Shown: positions 27,084 to 37,001, numbered from the stretch's first letter. The stretch: DNA of 64,000 bases from Lutibacter oceani (GCF_003384935.1 NZ_QTTQ01000009.1:372001-436000), one strand, 5' to 3'. Translations and numbers: made by a program. Notes: generated by a model not told the origin, from the letters alone.

Positions 27084-27876
27084 AATTACAAATAAACCAA
27101 GGATTTAACAAATTTTCTTTATTATAACACAACTCATTTTTAGTATCAAGTGCAATTACTTTTATTCCTGATGCATTGCAGATTGCCTGACCTGCAGCAG
27201 TATCCCATTCCATTGTGGGTGCAAATCTAGGATAAATATCTGCCAAACCTTCTGCTAGTATGCAAAATTTTAAAGAGCTTCCTTTTGAAATGATTTTCGA
27301 CTCTTTTTTGCGCTGTATTTTAACCTTTTCCATAAAATCCAGTGTTTCTTTACTCATATGAGAACGACTACCTACAATTCTTATTACATCTTGTACTTTA
27401 TTTAAAGGCTGTAATTTTTTAGATTTTTCTACTATTTTGTCAAAATTATAAGATGTATTTTCAATAACAGTTTTAAAAGCAGTTTCCTTTTGTACATTAC
27501 CAACATACAATTCTTTTGTAACTGGCACATAAATAACACCTAATATTGGTTTACCATGGGCTACTAAAGCAATATTTACGGTAAACTCTCCATTTCTTTT
27601 TATAAATTCTTTCGTACCATCTAATGGGTCAACAATCCAGCACAACTTCCAGTTTTTTCGTTCTGAATAATCTAATTGTTTATTTTCCTCACTAATAATA
27701 GGAATTTCTGTTGGAATTAAAAATGAATTAATAATAGCATTCGCTTTTTTGTCTGCTTCCGTTAAGGGTGATTTATCTTCTTTAAACTCAACATCAAAAT
27801 CTGAATTGTACACATTCATTATTTCCTGCCCTGCTGCAATTGAAGCCTTAATTGCTATTTCTAAATTCTTATTCAT
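27067..27876 (-). CDS. cysQ: 3'(2'),5'-bisphosphate nucleotidase
   Basis: The 269-residue CysQ hydrolyses 3'-phosphoadenosine 5'-phosphate (PAP), the by-product of PAPS use, to AMP. It has the metal-site motifs of the inositol monophosphatase superfamily: SPLTEADKKAN (36-46), ISEENK, the core WIVDPLDGTKEF and the C-terminal WDTAAGQAI. As first gene of the set, it would prevent PAP build-up while the sulfotransferase works. No clear promoter was seen before it; the upstream gap is filled with repeats. Confidence 0.94.
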   Translation of the reverse strand: MNKNLEIAIKASIAAGQEIMNVYNSDFDVEFKEDKSPLTEADKKANAIINSFLIPTEIPIISEENKQLDYSERKNWKLCWIVDPLDGTKEFIKRNGEFTVNIALVAHGKPILGVIYVPVTKELYVGNVQKETAFKTVIENTSYNFDKIVEKSKKLQPLNKVQDVIRIVGSRSHMSKETLDFMEKVKIQRKKESKIISKGSSLKFCILAEGLADIYPRFAPTMEWDTAAGQAICNASGIKVIALDTKNELCYNKENLLNPWFICNYEGEF

Positions 27877-27899
27877 TATTCATTAATTTACTTTAAACT

Positions 27900-28299
27900 T
27901 TAACTAAGCACTTCAACCCTTAGACTATCCTCAGGACAGGATGGACTCTGTGTAACAGTTCGCTTTAGTTTTAGTTCTCGTTACTCATTTCTTTCTATCA
28001 GTCTGAACTTGTCGAAGACTTTTCAATTCCTATTTCTTATCATTACGAGGAGCATTAGCGACGAAGTAATCTCACTCTTAAAGAGCAGATTGCTTGCCTA
28101 CACTACGTTCCAATCGCAATGACGGTGCGAGAGAGTATTTGAATGTTATGAAAACACAACTGCGGCAATCTTATGAATAGATTCAAAAAGTTAGTTTTAA
28201 TTATTAATTTACAGATTGCTTCACTCCACTACGTTCCAATCGCAATGACGGGTTGATTTACTTCTCACTTTTCACTTCTCACTTCTCACTTCAAACACT
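27900..28299. repeat. Intergenic repeat cluster
   Basis: This gene-free gap holds a degenerate CTTCAACCCTTAGACTATCC element (27909-27945), TCAGTCTGAACTTGTCGAAG (about 27998-28019), an inverted CATTACGAGGAG ... CGCAATGACG element (28041-28124), a half-copy of it (28213-28252) and a short CTTCTCA tract (28258-28303). No gene is visible. Confidence 0.8.
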
Positions 28300-29268
28300 T
28301 TACTTCTCAAACGGATGCTTTGCCAATGGTTTTTTTACAAAAGGATGAAAATCTCCTTTAGCACCAATTGGATCTGCATGGCGAATTTCATGCACAATTT
28401 CAATTGCCTGACGCGGAGCTTCCAAACCATAACCTTTTCCGGCAATAATCTCTTGATATGAAACAGTGTGTAAATCGGTAAAACCGCCACTAAATTCCAA
28501 TTCTTCACCCTCAATAGTTATAGAACGGTAGGTTGTTTGACCTTTTGCTTTAATTTCGTCCGGCAACACATCATAATTTATTGATAAAAACCAACGCACC
28601 CTTGCTTTTTCAAATTCTAAATAACCCGCTGAACGATCGTGTGTGTTTATATGTACTGTATTTTGTTTAAGGTCTCCAAAAATCCAGGAAAGCATATCAA
28701 AAAAGTGCACTCCAATATTAGTTGCAATTCCACCAGATTTTGAGACATCTCCTTTCCAAGATGTATAATACCAATGTCCCCGTGAGGTTAAATAGGTTAA
28801 GTCTATGTCGTATATTTTATCTTTTGGTCCTTTATCAATTTTTTCTTTTAAAGCAATAATACTTGGATGCACTCTTAACTGTAAAATATTATATATTTTA
28901 TTTCCTGTTTCATTTTCAATTTGGGCCAAAGCATCTATATTCCAAGGATTTAAAACCAATGGTTTTTCACAAATAGCATCTGCACCTTGCCTTAACGCAA
29001 AACGAATATGTGCATCATGTAAATAATTAGGTGTGCAAATACTTACATATTCTAACTTTGTATTTTGTTCATATTTTAATTTTGAAATATGACGGTCAAA
29101 ACGCTCAAACTCTGTAAAAAAATCAGCGTTGGGGAAAAAACTATCTATAATTCCAACGCTATCAAATTTATCAAGAGCAGCAACTAAATTATTGTTTGTT
29201 TCTTTAATTGCCTTCATATGGCGTGGTGCTATATAACCACTTGCTCCCATTAATGCGAAATTTTTCAT
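28300..29268 (-). CDS. Gfo/Idh/MocA family oxidoreductase (WbpB/WlbA-like)
   Basis: The 322-residue NAD-dependent enzyme has an N-terminal Rossmann motif MGASGYIAPRHMKA and the catalytic EKPLV motif (101-105), followed by QLRVHP and KSGGIATNIGVHFFDML. The whole pattern is that of WbpB/WlbA, which oxidises the C3 hydroxyl of UDP-GlcNAc or UDP-GlcNAcA before amination. Here the partner aminotransferase could be the DegT enzyme at 20122-21195. It stands alone between repeat clusters, so its operon membership is unclear. Confidence 0.85.
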   Translation of the reverse strand: MKNFALMGASGYIAPRHMKAIKETNNNLVAALDKFDSVGIIDSFFPNADFFTEFERFDRHISKLKYEQNTKLEYVSICTPNYLHDAHIRFALRQGADAICEKPLVLNPWNIDALAQIENETGNKIYNILQLRVHPSIIALKEKIDKGPKDKIYDIDLTYLTSRGHWYYTSWKGDVSKSGGIATNIGVHFFDMLSWIFGDLKQNTVHINTHDRSAGYLEFEKARVRWFLSINYDVLPDEIKAKGQTTYRSITIEGEELEFSGGFTDLHTVSYQEIIAGKGYGLEAPRQAIEIVHEIRHADPIGAKGDFHPFVKKPLAKHPFEK

Positions 29269-29458
29269 ATTCTTTTATGTATTAATGAATCTGTTATGGA
29301 CTGGATACCATCATTTTCCAATAATTTTATCACTTTTTTATTTCTTTTTATTTCTTTTTATTTCTTTTTTGTCAGTCTGAGCTTGTCTAAGACTTTTTAA
29401 TCCATAGCTCCAACGCGCAAGCTGGCTCATTCGCTAAAAATGTTCATTGAACATTTTA
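29269..29458. repeat. Short intergenic repeats
   Basis: Contains three tandem TTTCTTTTTAT units (about 29338-29370) and a GTCAGTCTGAGCTTGTCTAA element (29371-29390), a relative of those at 27998 and 31018. Confidence 0.7.
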
Positions 29459-30790
29459 TTAACGCTCTGCCCTCCCTATCTGATAATACTCAAATCCCTT
29501 TTCTTCTAAATTAAAAATATTGTACTGATTTCTACCATCAAATATTACTGGAGATTTAAGTTGCTTTTTTATTTCCTCAAAATCAGGTGAGCGAAATTCT
29601 TTCCACTCTGTTAATAATAGCATGGCATCAGCATTTTTTAAGGCATCATACTTATAGGTAACATAATCAACATTTTCAACACCTTTTAAATAGCACATTT
29701 TTGCTTCTTCCATTGCTTTTGGATCATAGGCTTGAATTTTAGCACCTCTTTTTACGAGTTCATTAATTATGTAAATTGCCGGTGCTTCACGCATGTCATC
29801 AGTTCCCGGTTTAAATGCCAAACCCCAAATTGCAAATACTTTACCGGTTAAATCAGCACCATATTTTTTCACAATTTTTTGAGCAATAACCAATTTTTGA
29901 GCATCATTTACCTCTTCTACAGAAGTAATTAATTTTGCATTGTAATTATAGTCTTCAGCAATTTTCTTTAAAGCTTTTACATCTTTTGGAAAACAAGAAC
30001 CACCATAACCGCATCCCGGATAAATAAATCCGTATCCTATTCTATTATCTGAACCAATTCCTATACGCACCTGGTTTGCATCTGCTCCAACTTTTTCGCA
30101 AATATTAGCTATTTCGTTCATAAATGAGATTTTTGTAGCCAGCATTGCATTTGCAGCATATTTGGTCATTTCTGCCGAACGAATATCCATGGCAATAATT
30201 CTTTCATACGACATGCAAAATGGTGCATATAACTGCTTCATTTTTTCCAAGGCTTTTTCATTTTCAGCACCAATAACTACACGATCCGGTTTCATAAAAT
30301 CGTTAATAGCTGCACCTTCTTTTAAAAATTCAGGATTTGAAATCATATCAAATTCAATTGCTACACCTCTTTTATCAAGTTCTTTTTGAATAGTGGCTTT
30401 TACTTTATCAGCAGTTCCAACCGGCACGGTAGATTTATCTACAATTATCAATCTTTTTTGCATTAGCTTACCAATACTTTGCGCAACATTTAACACATAT
30501 TGCAAGTCTGCAGAACCATCATCTCCCATTGGTGTACCAACTGCTATAAAAACAATTTCAGAATCGCTTAATGCAGCTTCTAAATTGGTTGTAAATTTTA
30601 AAGTTCCTCGTTCAACATTTTTTAAAACTAATGGTTCTAAACCTGGTTCAAAAATTGGTAAAATTCCATTTTTAAGATTTTCAATTTTCTCAATATTGTT
30701 ATCTACACAAATAACTTTGTTTCCCATTTCTGAAAAACAGGTTCCTGATACTAACCCTACATAACCAGTTCCAATAACTACTATTTTCAT
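29459..30790 (-). CDS. ugd: UDP-glucose 6-dehydrogenase
   Basis: The 443-residue enzyme oxidises UDP-glucose to UDP-glucuronate with two NAD. It has the start GTGYVGLVSGTCFSEMGN, the IAVGTPMGDDGSADL motif, SNPEFLKEGAAINDF and the catalytic Cys266 in GYGGSCFPKD, then AFKPGTDDMREAPA. This is the Ugd/TuaD branch, distinct from the HexNAc-type enzyme at 31214-32497. It supplies glucuronate for the acidic polysaccharide. Confidence 0.95.
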   Translation of the reverse strand: MKIVVIGTGYVGLVSGTCFSEMGNKVICVDNNIEKIENLKNGILPIFEPGLEPLVLKNVERGTLKFTTNLEAALSDSEIVFIAVGTPMGDDGSADLQYVLNVAQSIGKLMQKRLIIVDKSTVPVGTADKVKATIQKELDKRGVAIEFDMISNPEFLKEGAAINDFMKPDRVVIGAENEKALEKMKQLYAPFCMSYERIIAMDIRSAEMTKYAANAMLATKISFMNEIANICEKVGADANQVRIGIGSDNRIGYGFIYPGCGYGGSCFPKDVKALKKIAEDYNYNAKLITSVEEVNDAQKLVIAQKIVKKYGADLTGKVFAIWGLAFKPGTDDMREAPAIYIINELVKRGAKIQAYDPKAMEEAKMCYLKGVENVDYVTYKYDALKNADAMLLLTEWKEFRSPDFEEIKKQLKSPVIFDGRNQYNIFNLEEKGFEYYQIGRAER

Positions 30791-31213
30791 TTTTATTTTA
30801 TTTTACTTAAACTATGACTTTGACCAAAACGAAGACTTATTTCTATTTTACTTAAATTAAGACTTCTTTAATTAAGTTATTAGCCTTAGTTTCTTAGTTC
30901 TTCTGCATTAAACTATTTCTAAATGCACTTATTCTTTTTTGCAAACTTATTATTTCTATTAATATTTTTTCGAAATTGACTTTTTCAATATAACTTCTAT
31001 TTTCTCATTTCTTTTTTGTCAGTCTGAGCTTGTCGAAAACTTTTCAATTCTATTTCTTGTCATTACGAGGAGTACTAGCAACGTGGTAATCTCATTCTTA
31101 AAGAGCAGATTGCTTCACTTCTCACTCTTTACTTCTCACTCTTCACCTCTCACTTCTCACGCTTCACTTCTCACCTCTCACTTCTCACTTCTCACTCTTC
31201 ACTACTCACTTCA
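30791..31213. repeat. Intergenic repeat cluster with CTTCTCAC tract
   Basis: The gap holds CAGTCTGAGCTTGTCGAAAA (about 31019-31040), a CATTACGAGGAG element (31060-31117) and a low-complexity tract of about twelve CTTCTCAC/CTCTTCAC-like units (31113-31212) that runs to the stop of the next gene. I see no gene. Confidence 0.8.
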
Positions 31214-32497
31214 CTACAACTTCCCTTGCACCTTACAATTTAAAAATCCTTTTACATCATAAATAATTCCGTTAGGATTCAAATGTTTTTCAAAATCTAT
31301 TTCTAAAAATTCTTTATGTGAAACTGCCAGTACAATACCATCAAATTTATTTTGTGGCATGTAGCGAACAGTTTCAAGACTATATTCATTTTTCACTTCT
31401 GAAATATCTGCCCATGGGTCAAAAATTGTTACTTCAGTTCCAAATTCCTCTAAATTAGCAATTACATCAACCACTTTGGTATTTCTAACATCCGGGCAAT
31501 TTTCTTTAAATGTAATTCCCAAAACTAAAATTCGTGCATTTTTAACTTTTATGTCTTTTTGCACTAATAATTTTACCACTTCTGATGCTACGTAATTACC
31601 CATACTGTCATTCATTCTTCTACCTGCCAAAATAATTTCAGGATGGTAACCAACTTCTTGTGCTTTTTGTGCTAAATAATAAGGATCAACACCTATACAA
31701 TGTCCACCAACCAAACCGGGTTTAAAAGGTAAAAAATTCCATTTTGTACCGGCAGCCTCTAAAACAGCTTGTGTGTCAATATTTAATAAATTGAAAATTT
31801 TCGCTAATTCGTTTACAAAAGCAATATTAATATCACGTTGGGAATTTTCAATAACTTTAGCAGCTTCGGCCACTTTAATTGATGGTGCTAAATGCGTTCC
31901 AGCTGTAATTACCGATGCATATAAATTGTTCACTTTTTCGCCAATTTCAGGTATTGAACCTGAGGTAACTTTTAATATTTTTTCAACAGTATGTTCTTTA
32001 TCTCCAGGGTTAATACGTTCTGGCGAATACCCAGCATAAAAATGTTTATTATAAATTAACCCAGAATTTTTTTCTAAAATTGGAATACAAACTTCTTCAG
32101 TTGCTCCCGGATATACCGTAGATTCGTAAATTACTATATCATTTTGCTTTAAAATACTGCCAACAGTTTCACTCGATTTTATAAGTGGCGTTAAATCCGG
32201 TTTATTATTTTTATCAACTGGAGTTGGAACAGTAACAATATAATAATTACAATCTTTTATATCTTCTATGGAAGTTGAACAAAAAAGTCCTTTTTTATGA
32301 TTTGGATTTTCAACTAATACCTTTTGCAATACCTCGTTTTCAACTTCCAAAGTGGTATCAATTCCCTTTCTTAGTTCAGCTACTCTTTCCTTATTAATAT
32401 CAAAACCAATTACATTGTATTTTGTTGCAAAAAGCCTTGCTAAAGGCAATCCAACATACCCTAAACCAATAATTGCTATTTTAATTTCTTTGTTCAT
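31214..32497 (-). CDS. UDP-N-acetylhexosamine 6-dehydrogenase (WbpO/TviB-like)
   Basis: The 427-residue enzyme belongs to the nucleotide sugar dehydrogenases acting on UDP-GlcNAc or UDP-GalNAc. It shows GLGYVGLPLARLFATKYNV, VPTPVDKNNKPDLTPL, YESTVYPGATEEVC, SPERINPGDKEHT and the catalytic Cys267 in GGHCIGVDPYYL, all typical of the WbpO/TviB/WbpA type. The upstream neighbour, ten bases away, is a UDP-GlcNAc 4-epimerase, and the pair would make UDP-GalNAc uronic acid as in the Vi antigen pathway. Confidence 0.93.
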   Translation of the reverse strand: MNKEIKIAIIGLGYVGLPLARLFATKYNVIGFDINKERVAELRKGIDTTLEVENEVLQKVLVENPNHKKGLFCSTSIEDIKDCNYYIVTVPTPVDKNNKPDLTPLIKSSETVGSILKQNDIVIYESTVYPGATEEVCIPILEKNSGLIYNKHFYAGYSPERINPGDKEHTVEKILKVTSGSIPEIGEKVNNLYASVITAGTHLAPSIKVAEAAKVIENSQRDINIAFVNELAKIFNLLNIDTQAVLEAAGTKWNFLPFKPGLVGGHCIGVDPYYLAQKAQEVGYHPEIILAGRRMNDSMGNYVASEVVKLLVQKDIKVKNARILVLGITFKENCPDVRNTKVVDVIANLEEFGTEVTIFDPWADISEVKNEYSLETVRYMPQNKFDGIVLAVSHKEFLEIDFEKHLNPNGIIYDVKGFLNCKVQGKL

Positions 32498-32506
32498 AAA
32501 AAATAA

Positions 32507-33493
32507 TTATAAATTTTCCCAATACCAATTTACTGCTTCTTCTAATCCTTTTTCAAAAGAGAACTCTGGATGATAGCCCAATAATTTTTTTGCTTTCTCT
32601 ATTGAAGCTAGAGAATGTGGTATGTCTCCAATTCTATTTGGACCATATTCAATATTTACATCTCCAATTTTAGCATCAAATTTAGCTAGTTTTGATCTTA
32701 ATAAAGTAACTAATTCATTTAACGTGGTACGCGCTCCGAAAGCAACATTGTAAACTTGATTTAATGCTTTTGGATTGTTAGAACTTATAGCTAACAAATT
32801 CATTTGAACCACATTATCAATAAAGGTAAAATCTCTTGAAAACGCTCCATCACCGTTTATTACAGGCGATTCATATTTCATAAACTGCATTACAAATTTT
32901 GGTATTACAGCAGCATAAGCCCCATTTGGATCTTGTCTTTTACCAAAAACATTAAAGTATCTTAAACCAATGGTATTTAGCCCATAGGTGCTGTTAAAAA
33001 TAGTAGCGTATAATTCGTTTACATATTTAGTAATAGCATAAGGTGATAAAGGTTTTCCTATAGTATCTTCCACTTTAGGAAGCTCTTTTGAATCTCCATA
33101 CGTTGAAGAACTTGCAGCATATACAAATCTTTTTACTTTAGCATCTCGAGCTGCAACTAACATGTTTAAAAACCCTGATGTATTTACATCATTTGTTGTA
33201 ATTGGATCTTCAATAGAACGCGGCACTGAACCCAATGCTGCCTGATGCAACACAAAATCCACTCCATCACATGCATTTTTACAATTGTTCAGGTTTCTAA
33301 TATCTCCTTCCAACAATTGAAATTTTGGATTCTTAAACAAGTGCTGAATATTGGTTCTTTTTCCTGTTGAAAAATTATCTAAGCAAACAACTTCGTTATC
33401 CAACTCCAATAAAGATTCACATAAATTTGAACCGATAAAACCAGCTCCACCCGTAACCAATATTTTGTTATTTTTAATGTATTCTTTCTTCAT
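32507..33493 (-). CDS. UDP-N-acetylglucosamine 4-epimerase (WbpP/TviC-like)
   Basis: The 328-residue extended short-chain dehydrogenase has the NAD motif GGAGFIGSN (15-23), the catalytic S128-x-S130 region and Y152-x3-K156 (PYAITK). The [15 protein letters not shown] motif and [20 protein letters not shown] block mark the WbpP/TviC group that interconverts UDP-GlcNAc and UDP-GalNAc. It precedes the HexNAc 6-dehydrogenase, completing a UDP-GalNAcA route. Confidence 0.93.
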   Translation of the reverse strand: MKKEYIKNNKILVTGGAGFIGSNLCESLLELDNEVVCLDNFSTGKRTNIQHLFKNPKFQLLEGDIRNLNNCKNACDGVDFVLHQAALGSVPRSIEDPITTNDVNTSGFLNMLVAARDAKVKRFVYAASSSTYGDSKELPKVEDTIGKPLSPYAITKYVNELYATIFNSTYGLNTIGLRYFNVFGKRQDPNGAYAAVIPKFVMQFMKYESPVINGDGAFSRDFTFIDNVVQMNLLAISSNNPKALNQVYNVAFGARTTLNELVTLLRSKLAKFDAKIGDVNIEYGPNRIGDIPHSLASIEKAKKLLGYHPEFSFEKGLEEAVNWYWENL

Positions 33494-33524
33494 TTTAATT
33501 TTTATTCAACTTTCCTTAATATAC

Positions 33525-33620
33525 ACTTCGACCCTTCGACTAAGCTCAGAACAGGCTAGGCTTAGTAACAAAACACTTTATGACTTCAACCAAGCTCAGG
33601 AAAGGTTAGGCTTAGCCTGT
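33525..33620. repeat. Dispersed repeat CTTCGACTAAGCTCAG family
   Basis: Two adjacent copies: CTTCGACCCTTCGACTAAGC at 33527 with GGCTAGGCTTAG, and ACTTCAACCAAGCTCAGGAA with GGTTAGGCTTAG at 33583-33613. A relative lies at 27909-27945. Confidence 0.7.
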
Positions 33621-33622
33621 AC

Positions 33623-34636
33623 TTATTTTTTATATTTTTTTACGTACCACTTTACCGTTTTTAAAATGCCTGTTTCAAAATTTTCAGCAGCTTTCCAACC
33701 CAATTCATTTTCAATTTTACTTGCATCAATTGCATATCTAAAATCGTGCCCTGCTCTATCTTCAACATAGGTAATCTGATTTTTATAACTCTTATTTTCT
33801 AATGGAACAAGCGTATCCAATAATTCACAAATCTTTTCAGCTATATAATTATTGTTTCGTTCATTTTTACCTCCAATATTATAAACTTCGCCACTTTTTC
33901 CTTTATGAAATGCCAAGTCTATTCCAGTACAATGATCTTTTACATACAACCAATCTCTAATATTTTTCCCATCACCATAAATTGGAATGGCTTCACCTGC
34001 AAGCGCTTTTCTAATAACTGTTGGAATCAATTTTTCATCGTGCTGTTTTGGTCCGTAATTATTGGAACAATTTGTTATAACAGTATGCATTCCGTAGGTA
34101 TGAAAATAGCTACGTACAATTAAATCGCTACTTGCTTTTGAAGCACTGTATGGTGAATTAGGCGCGTAAGGAGTTGTTTCGGTAAACAAACCTGTTTCTC
34201 CTAAAGTTCCATAAACCTCATCCGTTGATACATGTAAAAATCTAGCATTTTCGAATCCATTTTTAAATACAAATGGTTTTTCCATCCAGTATTTATATGC
34301 AACATCAATTAACGTAAATGTTCCTTTTACATTGGTTTCAATAAAAATATCTGGTTCATTAATTGAATTATCCACATGTGATTCCGCAGCCAAATGAATA
34401 ACTCCATGAACAATATAATGATGAAATACGCGCTCCATTAAATCTCTATCGCAAATATTACCATTAACAAAAGTGAAATTTTTTGAATTTTTTACAGCAT
34501 CCAAATTATCAATATCACCAGCATACGTTAATGAATCTACTACCACAATTTTATAATCGGGATATTTATCAATTAAATATTCTACTAAATTTGAGCCGAT
34601 AAATCCTGCTCCTCCTGTAACTAATATTGATTTCAT
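33623..34636 (-). CDS. rfbB: dTDP-glucose 4,6-dehydratase
   Basis: The 337-residue enzyme converts dTDP-glucose to dTDP-4-keto-6-deoxyglucose. It has GGAGFIGSN (8-16), the active-site T138-D139-E140 triad, Y163-x3-K167 (PYSASK), LAAESHVDNSI and RDWLYVKDHC, all RfbB marks. It is the last of four contiguous rhamnose genes (A, C, D, B order). Its product may also feed the DegT aminotransferase. Confidence 0.97.
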   Translation of the reverse strand: MKSILVTGGAGFIGSNLVEYLIDKYPDYKIVVVDSLTYAGDIDNLDAVKNSKNFTFVNGNICDRDLMERVFHHYIVHGVIHLAAESHVDNSINEPDIFIETNVKGTFTLIDVAYKYWMEKPFVFKNGFENARFLHVSTDEVYGTLGETGLFTETTPYAPNSPYSASKASSDLIVRSYFHTYGMHTVITNCSNNYGPKQHDEKLIPTVIRKALAGEAIPIYGDGKNIRDWLYVKDHCTGIDLAFHKGKSGEVYNIGGKNERNNNYIAEKICELLDTLVPLENKSYKNQITYVEDRAGHDFRYAIDASKIENELGWKAAENFETGILKTVKWYVKKYKK

Positions 34637-34648
34637 TTTTTTAATTTT

Positions 34649-35500
34649 TTATTGAATACAATTCCTTAAAGCTATTTTCCATTCAGGAACTTCAACATTA
34701 AACGTTTTTTGAATTTTTTCAGTATTTAAAATACTAAAATTTGGTCTTGTTGCTTTTGATTTATAATCTTTTGATAAGATAGGTTCCACCTTACATTTGC
34801 TTTTTGAAATTTTCATAATCTCCTGGGCAAACTGAAACCAACTGCAAACTCCACTATTTGAATAATGGTAAATTTCCACCCCTTTAGTTTGTATAAAGGG
34901 TATTATTTGTAAAATTACATTAGCTAAATCCGTTGCATTTGTAGGTGAACCTACTTGATCTGAAACAACTTTTATTGATTTTTTTTCTTTCCCAAGTTTT
35001 AGCATGGTTTTTACAAAATTACTTCCATATAATGAATACAGCCATGAAGTTCTGATAATTATTGTATTCTCTGGATTTATTTTTTTTAAAGCCTCTTCAC
35101 CTTTTAATTTTGTTACTCCGTAAGTATTTGTTGGATTTGTTTTATCGGTTTCAACATACGGTTTTTCTGATGTGCCGTTAAACACATAATCGGTTGAAAT
35201 ATGAATTAATTTTAGTTGATTTTTTTTTGATATAATTCCTAAATTTTCTACTGCTATATTATTTATTTCATTTGCTAAATTAAATTCGTCTTCAGCTTTA
35301 TCAACATTTGTATAAGCTGCACAATTTATAATAACTTGAATTTTATTTTCTGAAACAAACTCTTGAATAGCGTTCGCTTTGGCAATATCCAATTCATTTT
35401 TATCAGTAAAATAACAGGTGTAATTTGAATAGTTTTGTTCCAAATTTTTTAAAGCTGAACCTAGTTGTCCGTTTGCCCCTGTAACTAAAATATTAAGCAT
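34649..35500 (-). CDS. rfbD: dTDP-4-dehydrorhamnose reductase
   Basis: The 283-residue RfbD reduces dTDP-4-keto-L-rhamnose to dTDP-L-rhamnose. The N-terminal TGANGQLGSAL, INCAAYTNVDKAE, STDYVFNG and Y127-x3-K131 (NTYGVTKLKGE) are diagnostic; RTSWLYSLYGSNFVKTM follows. The start overlaps the rfbC stop by eight bases. Confidence 0.96.
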   Translation of the reverse strand: MLNILVTGANGQLGSALKNLEQNYSNYTCYFTDKNELDIAKANAIQEFVSENKIQVIINCAAYTNVDKAEDEFNLANEINNIAVENLGIISKKNQLKLIHISTDYVFNGTSEKPYVETDKTNPTNTYGVTKLKGEEALKKINPENTIIIRTSWLYSLYGSNFVKTMLKLGKEKKSIKVVSDQVGSPTNATDLANVILQIIPFIQTKGVEIYHYSNSGVCSWFQFAQEIMKISKSKCKVEPILSKDYKSKATRPNFSILNTEKIQKTFNVEVPEWKIALRNCIQ

Positions 35501-36065
35501 TCAATTTAAAGTTTGGTTCAAACAAATCAGCATTTTTTAATGTAGGTTGTAATTTGTCTTTTTCAGAAATAATTAAATCTTCAACAGTAAATTTCCAGTC
35601 AATATTTAAGGTTTCATCGTTAAAAATGATACCTCGCTCCGATTCTTTATTATAATAATTATCAACTTTATAACAAAATATAGCTTCTTCGCTTAATGTA
35701 ACATATCCATGTGCAAAACCCTGCGGAACAAAAAGTTGGTATTTATTTTCTTCACTTAACTCAACAACTACCGATTTACCAAAAGTTTTTGAACCTTTTC
35801 TAATATCAACAACTACGTCCAACACTTTTCCTTTTATAACTCTAACCAATTTAGATTGTGCAAAAGGTGGTAATTGATAATGCAACCCTCTTAAAACTCC
35901 TTTTGAAGATTTGGCTTCATTATCTTGACAAAAATCTACTGAATAACCAACAAATTTTTCGAAACTTTCTTTTTTAAAAACCTCGTAAAAATAACCACGT
36001 TCATCTTTAAAAATTGTTGGTTTACACAATACTACTTCTGGTATTTCAGTTCTTATAAATTCCAA
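35493..36065 (-). CDS. rfbC: dTDP-4-dehydrorhamnose 3,5-epimerase
   Basis: The 190-residue cupin-fold RfbC epimerises C3 and C5 of dTDP-4-keto-6-deoxyglucose. It shows FKDERGYFYEVF, the active-site His62 in GVLRGLHYQ, VIKGKVLDVVVDIRKGS and FVPQGFAHGY. It lies one base before the stop of rfbA and overlaps rfbD. Confidence 0.96.
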   Translation of the reverse strand: MEFIRTEIPEVVLCKPTIFKDERGYFYEVFKKESFEKFVGYSVDFCQDNEAKSSKGVLRGLHYQLPPFAQSKLVRVIKGKVLDVVVDIRKGSKTFGKSVVVELSEENKYQLFVPQGFAHGYVTLSEEAIFCYKVDNYYNKESERGIIFNDETLNIDWKFTVEDLIISEKDKLQPTLKNADLFEPNFKLNA

Positions 36066-36066
36066 A

Positions 36067-36945
36067 TTATTTTGAGTTTGCTATACGCAACAAGTACTGT
36101 CCGTAACTATTATTTTTATATTCAGCTGCTAAAAGAAGTAATTGTTCTTTATTGATATATCCTTTTTCAAAAGCAATTTCTTCAATACACGCAATTTTTA
36201 GACCTTGTCTTTTTTCTATAGTTTGTATAAAATTTGAAGCCTCTAATAATGAATCTTCCGTACCGGTATCTAACCATGCGTAGCCTCTTCCTAGAACCTC
36301 TAATTTTAAATTATTTTGTGATAAATAAGTCTGATTAACAGTTGTTATTTCTAATTCACCGCGCTTACTTGGTTTTATATTTTTAGCAATTTCAACAACA
36401 TTGTTTGGATAAAAATACAAGCCTACAACAGCAAAATTACTTTTTGGAATTTCAGGTTTTTCCTCAATACTTAATACATTTTTATTTTTATCAAATTCAG
36501 CAACACCATATCTTTCAGGATCTTGTACATAATAGCCAAAAATGGATGCTTTTTTATGATCTTTAACAGTCTTAACCGCATCATTCAAATGTTTTTCAAT
36601 ACTTGCTCCATAAAAAATATTGTCGCCTAAAATAAGACAAACATCATCATTCCCTATAAATTTTTCACCTAAAATAAAGGCCTGTGCTAAACCATCAGGT
36701 GAAGGTTGTTCAATATATTCAAACTGCATTCCAAGTGATTTTCCATCACCTAATAATTTTTTGAAATTTGGTAAATCTTGAGGCGTTGAAATTACCAACA
36801 CTTCTGTAATTCCTGCAAGCATTAAAATTGAAAGTGGATAATAAATCATTGGCTTATCGTAAATTGCCAATAATTGCTTTGACGTACCTTTTGTAATTGG
36901 ATATAATCGCGTTCCTGAGCCTCCTGCTAAAATTATTCCTTTCAT
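36067..36945 (-). CDS. rfbA: Glucose-1-phosphate thymidylyltransferase
   Basis: The 292-residue RfbA makes dTDP-glucose from dTTP and glucose 1-phosphate, the first step to dTDP-L-rhamnose. It has the nucleotidyltransferase motif [11 protein letters not shown] (6-16), [25 protein letters not shown] and the [19 protein letters not shown] pair. It is the first gene of the locus and is preceded by a consensus promoter. Confidence 0.97.
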   Translation of the reverse strand: MKGIILAGGSGTRLYPITKGTSKQLLAIYDKPMIYYPLSILMLAGITEVLVISTPQDLPNFKKLLGDGKSLGMQFEYIEQPSPDGLAQAFILGEKFIGNDDVCLILGDNIFYGASIEKHLNDAVKTVKDHKKASIFGYYVQDPERYGVAEFDKNKNVLSIEEKPEIPKSNFAVVGLYFYPNNVVEIAKNIKPSKRGELEITTVNQTYLSQNNLKLEVLGRGYAWLDTGTEDSLLEASNFIQTIEKRQGLKIACIEEIAFEKGYINKEQLLLLAAEYKNNSYGQYLLRIANSK

Positions 36946-36971
36946 ACTATTTTTAAGAATGTAGATTTAAG

Positions 36972-37001
36972 CAAAAATAACCATTTAATATTTAATAGCA
37001 A
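36972..37001 (-). promoter_or_regulatory. Promoter of the rfbACDB-led polysaccharide operon
   Basis: On the minus strand: TTG (37001-36999), 19 bases, then TATTTTTG (36979-36972), a full match to the Bacteroidota sigma-ABfr consensus TTG-N19-TAnnTTTG. It lies 27 bases before the rfbA start and is the best promoter for the region 1 genes. Confidence 0.8.

Noticed and set aside
30393-30764. Plus-strand open frames opposite ugd, metF, rfbB and other genes (for example 123 codons here)
   Set aside because: They are antisense to well-recognised genes, show biased composition of a shadow frame and match no family.
33351-33770. A 139-codon plus-strand frame across the wbpP/rfbB gap
   Set aside because: It is mostly antisense to two real genes and crosses a dispersed repeat, with no recognisable motif.
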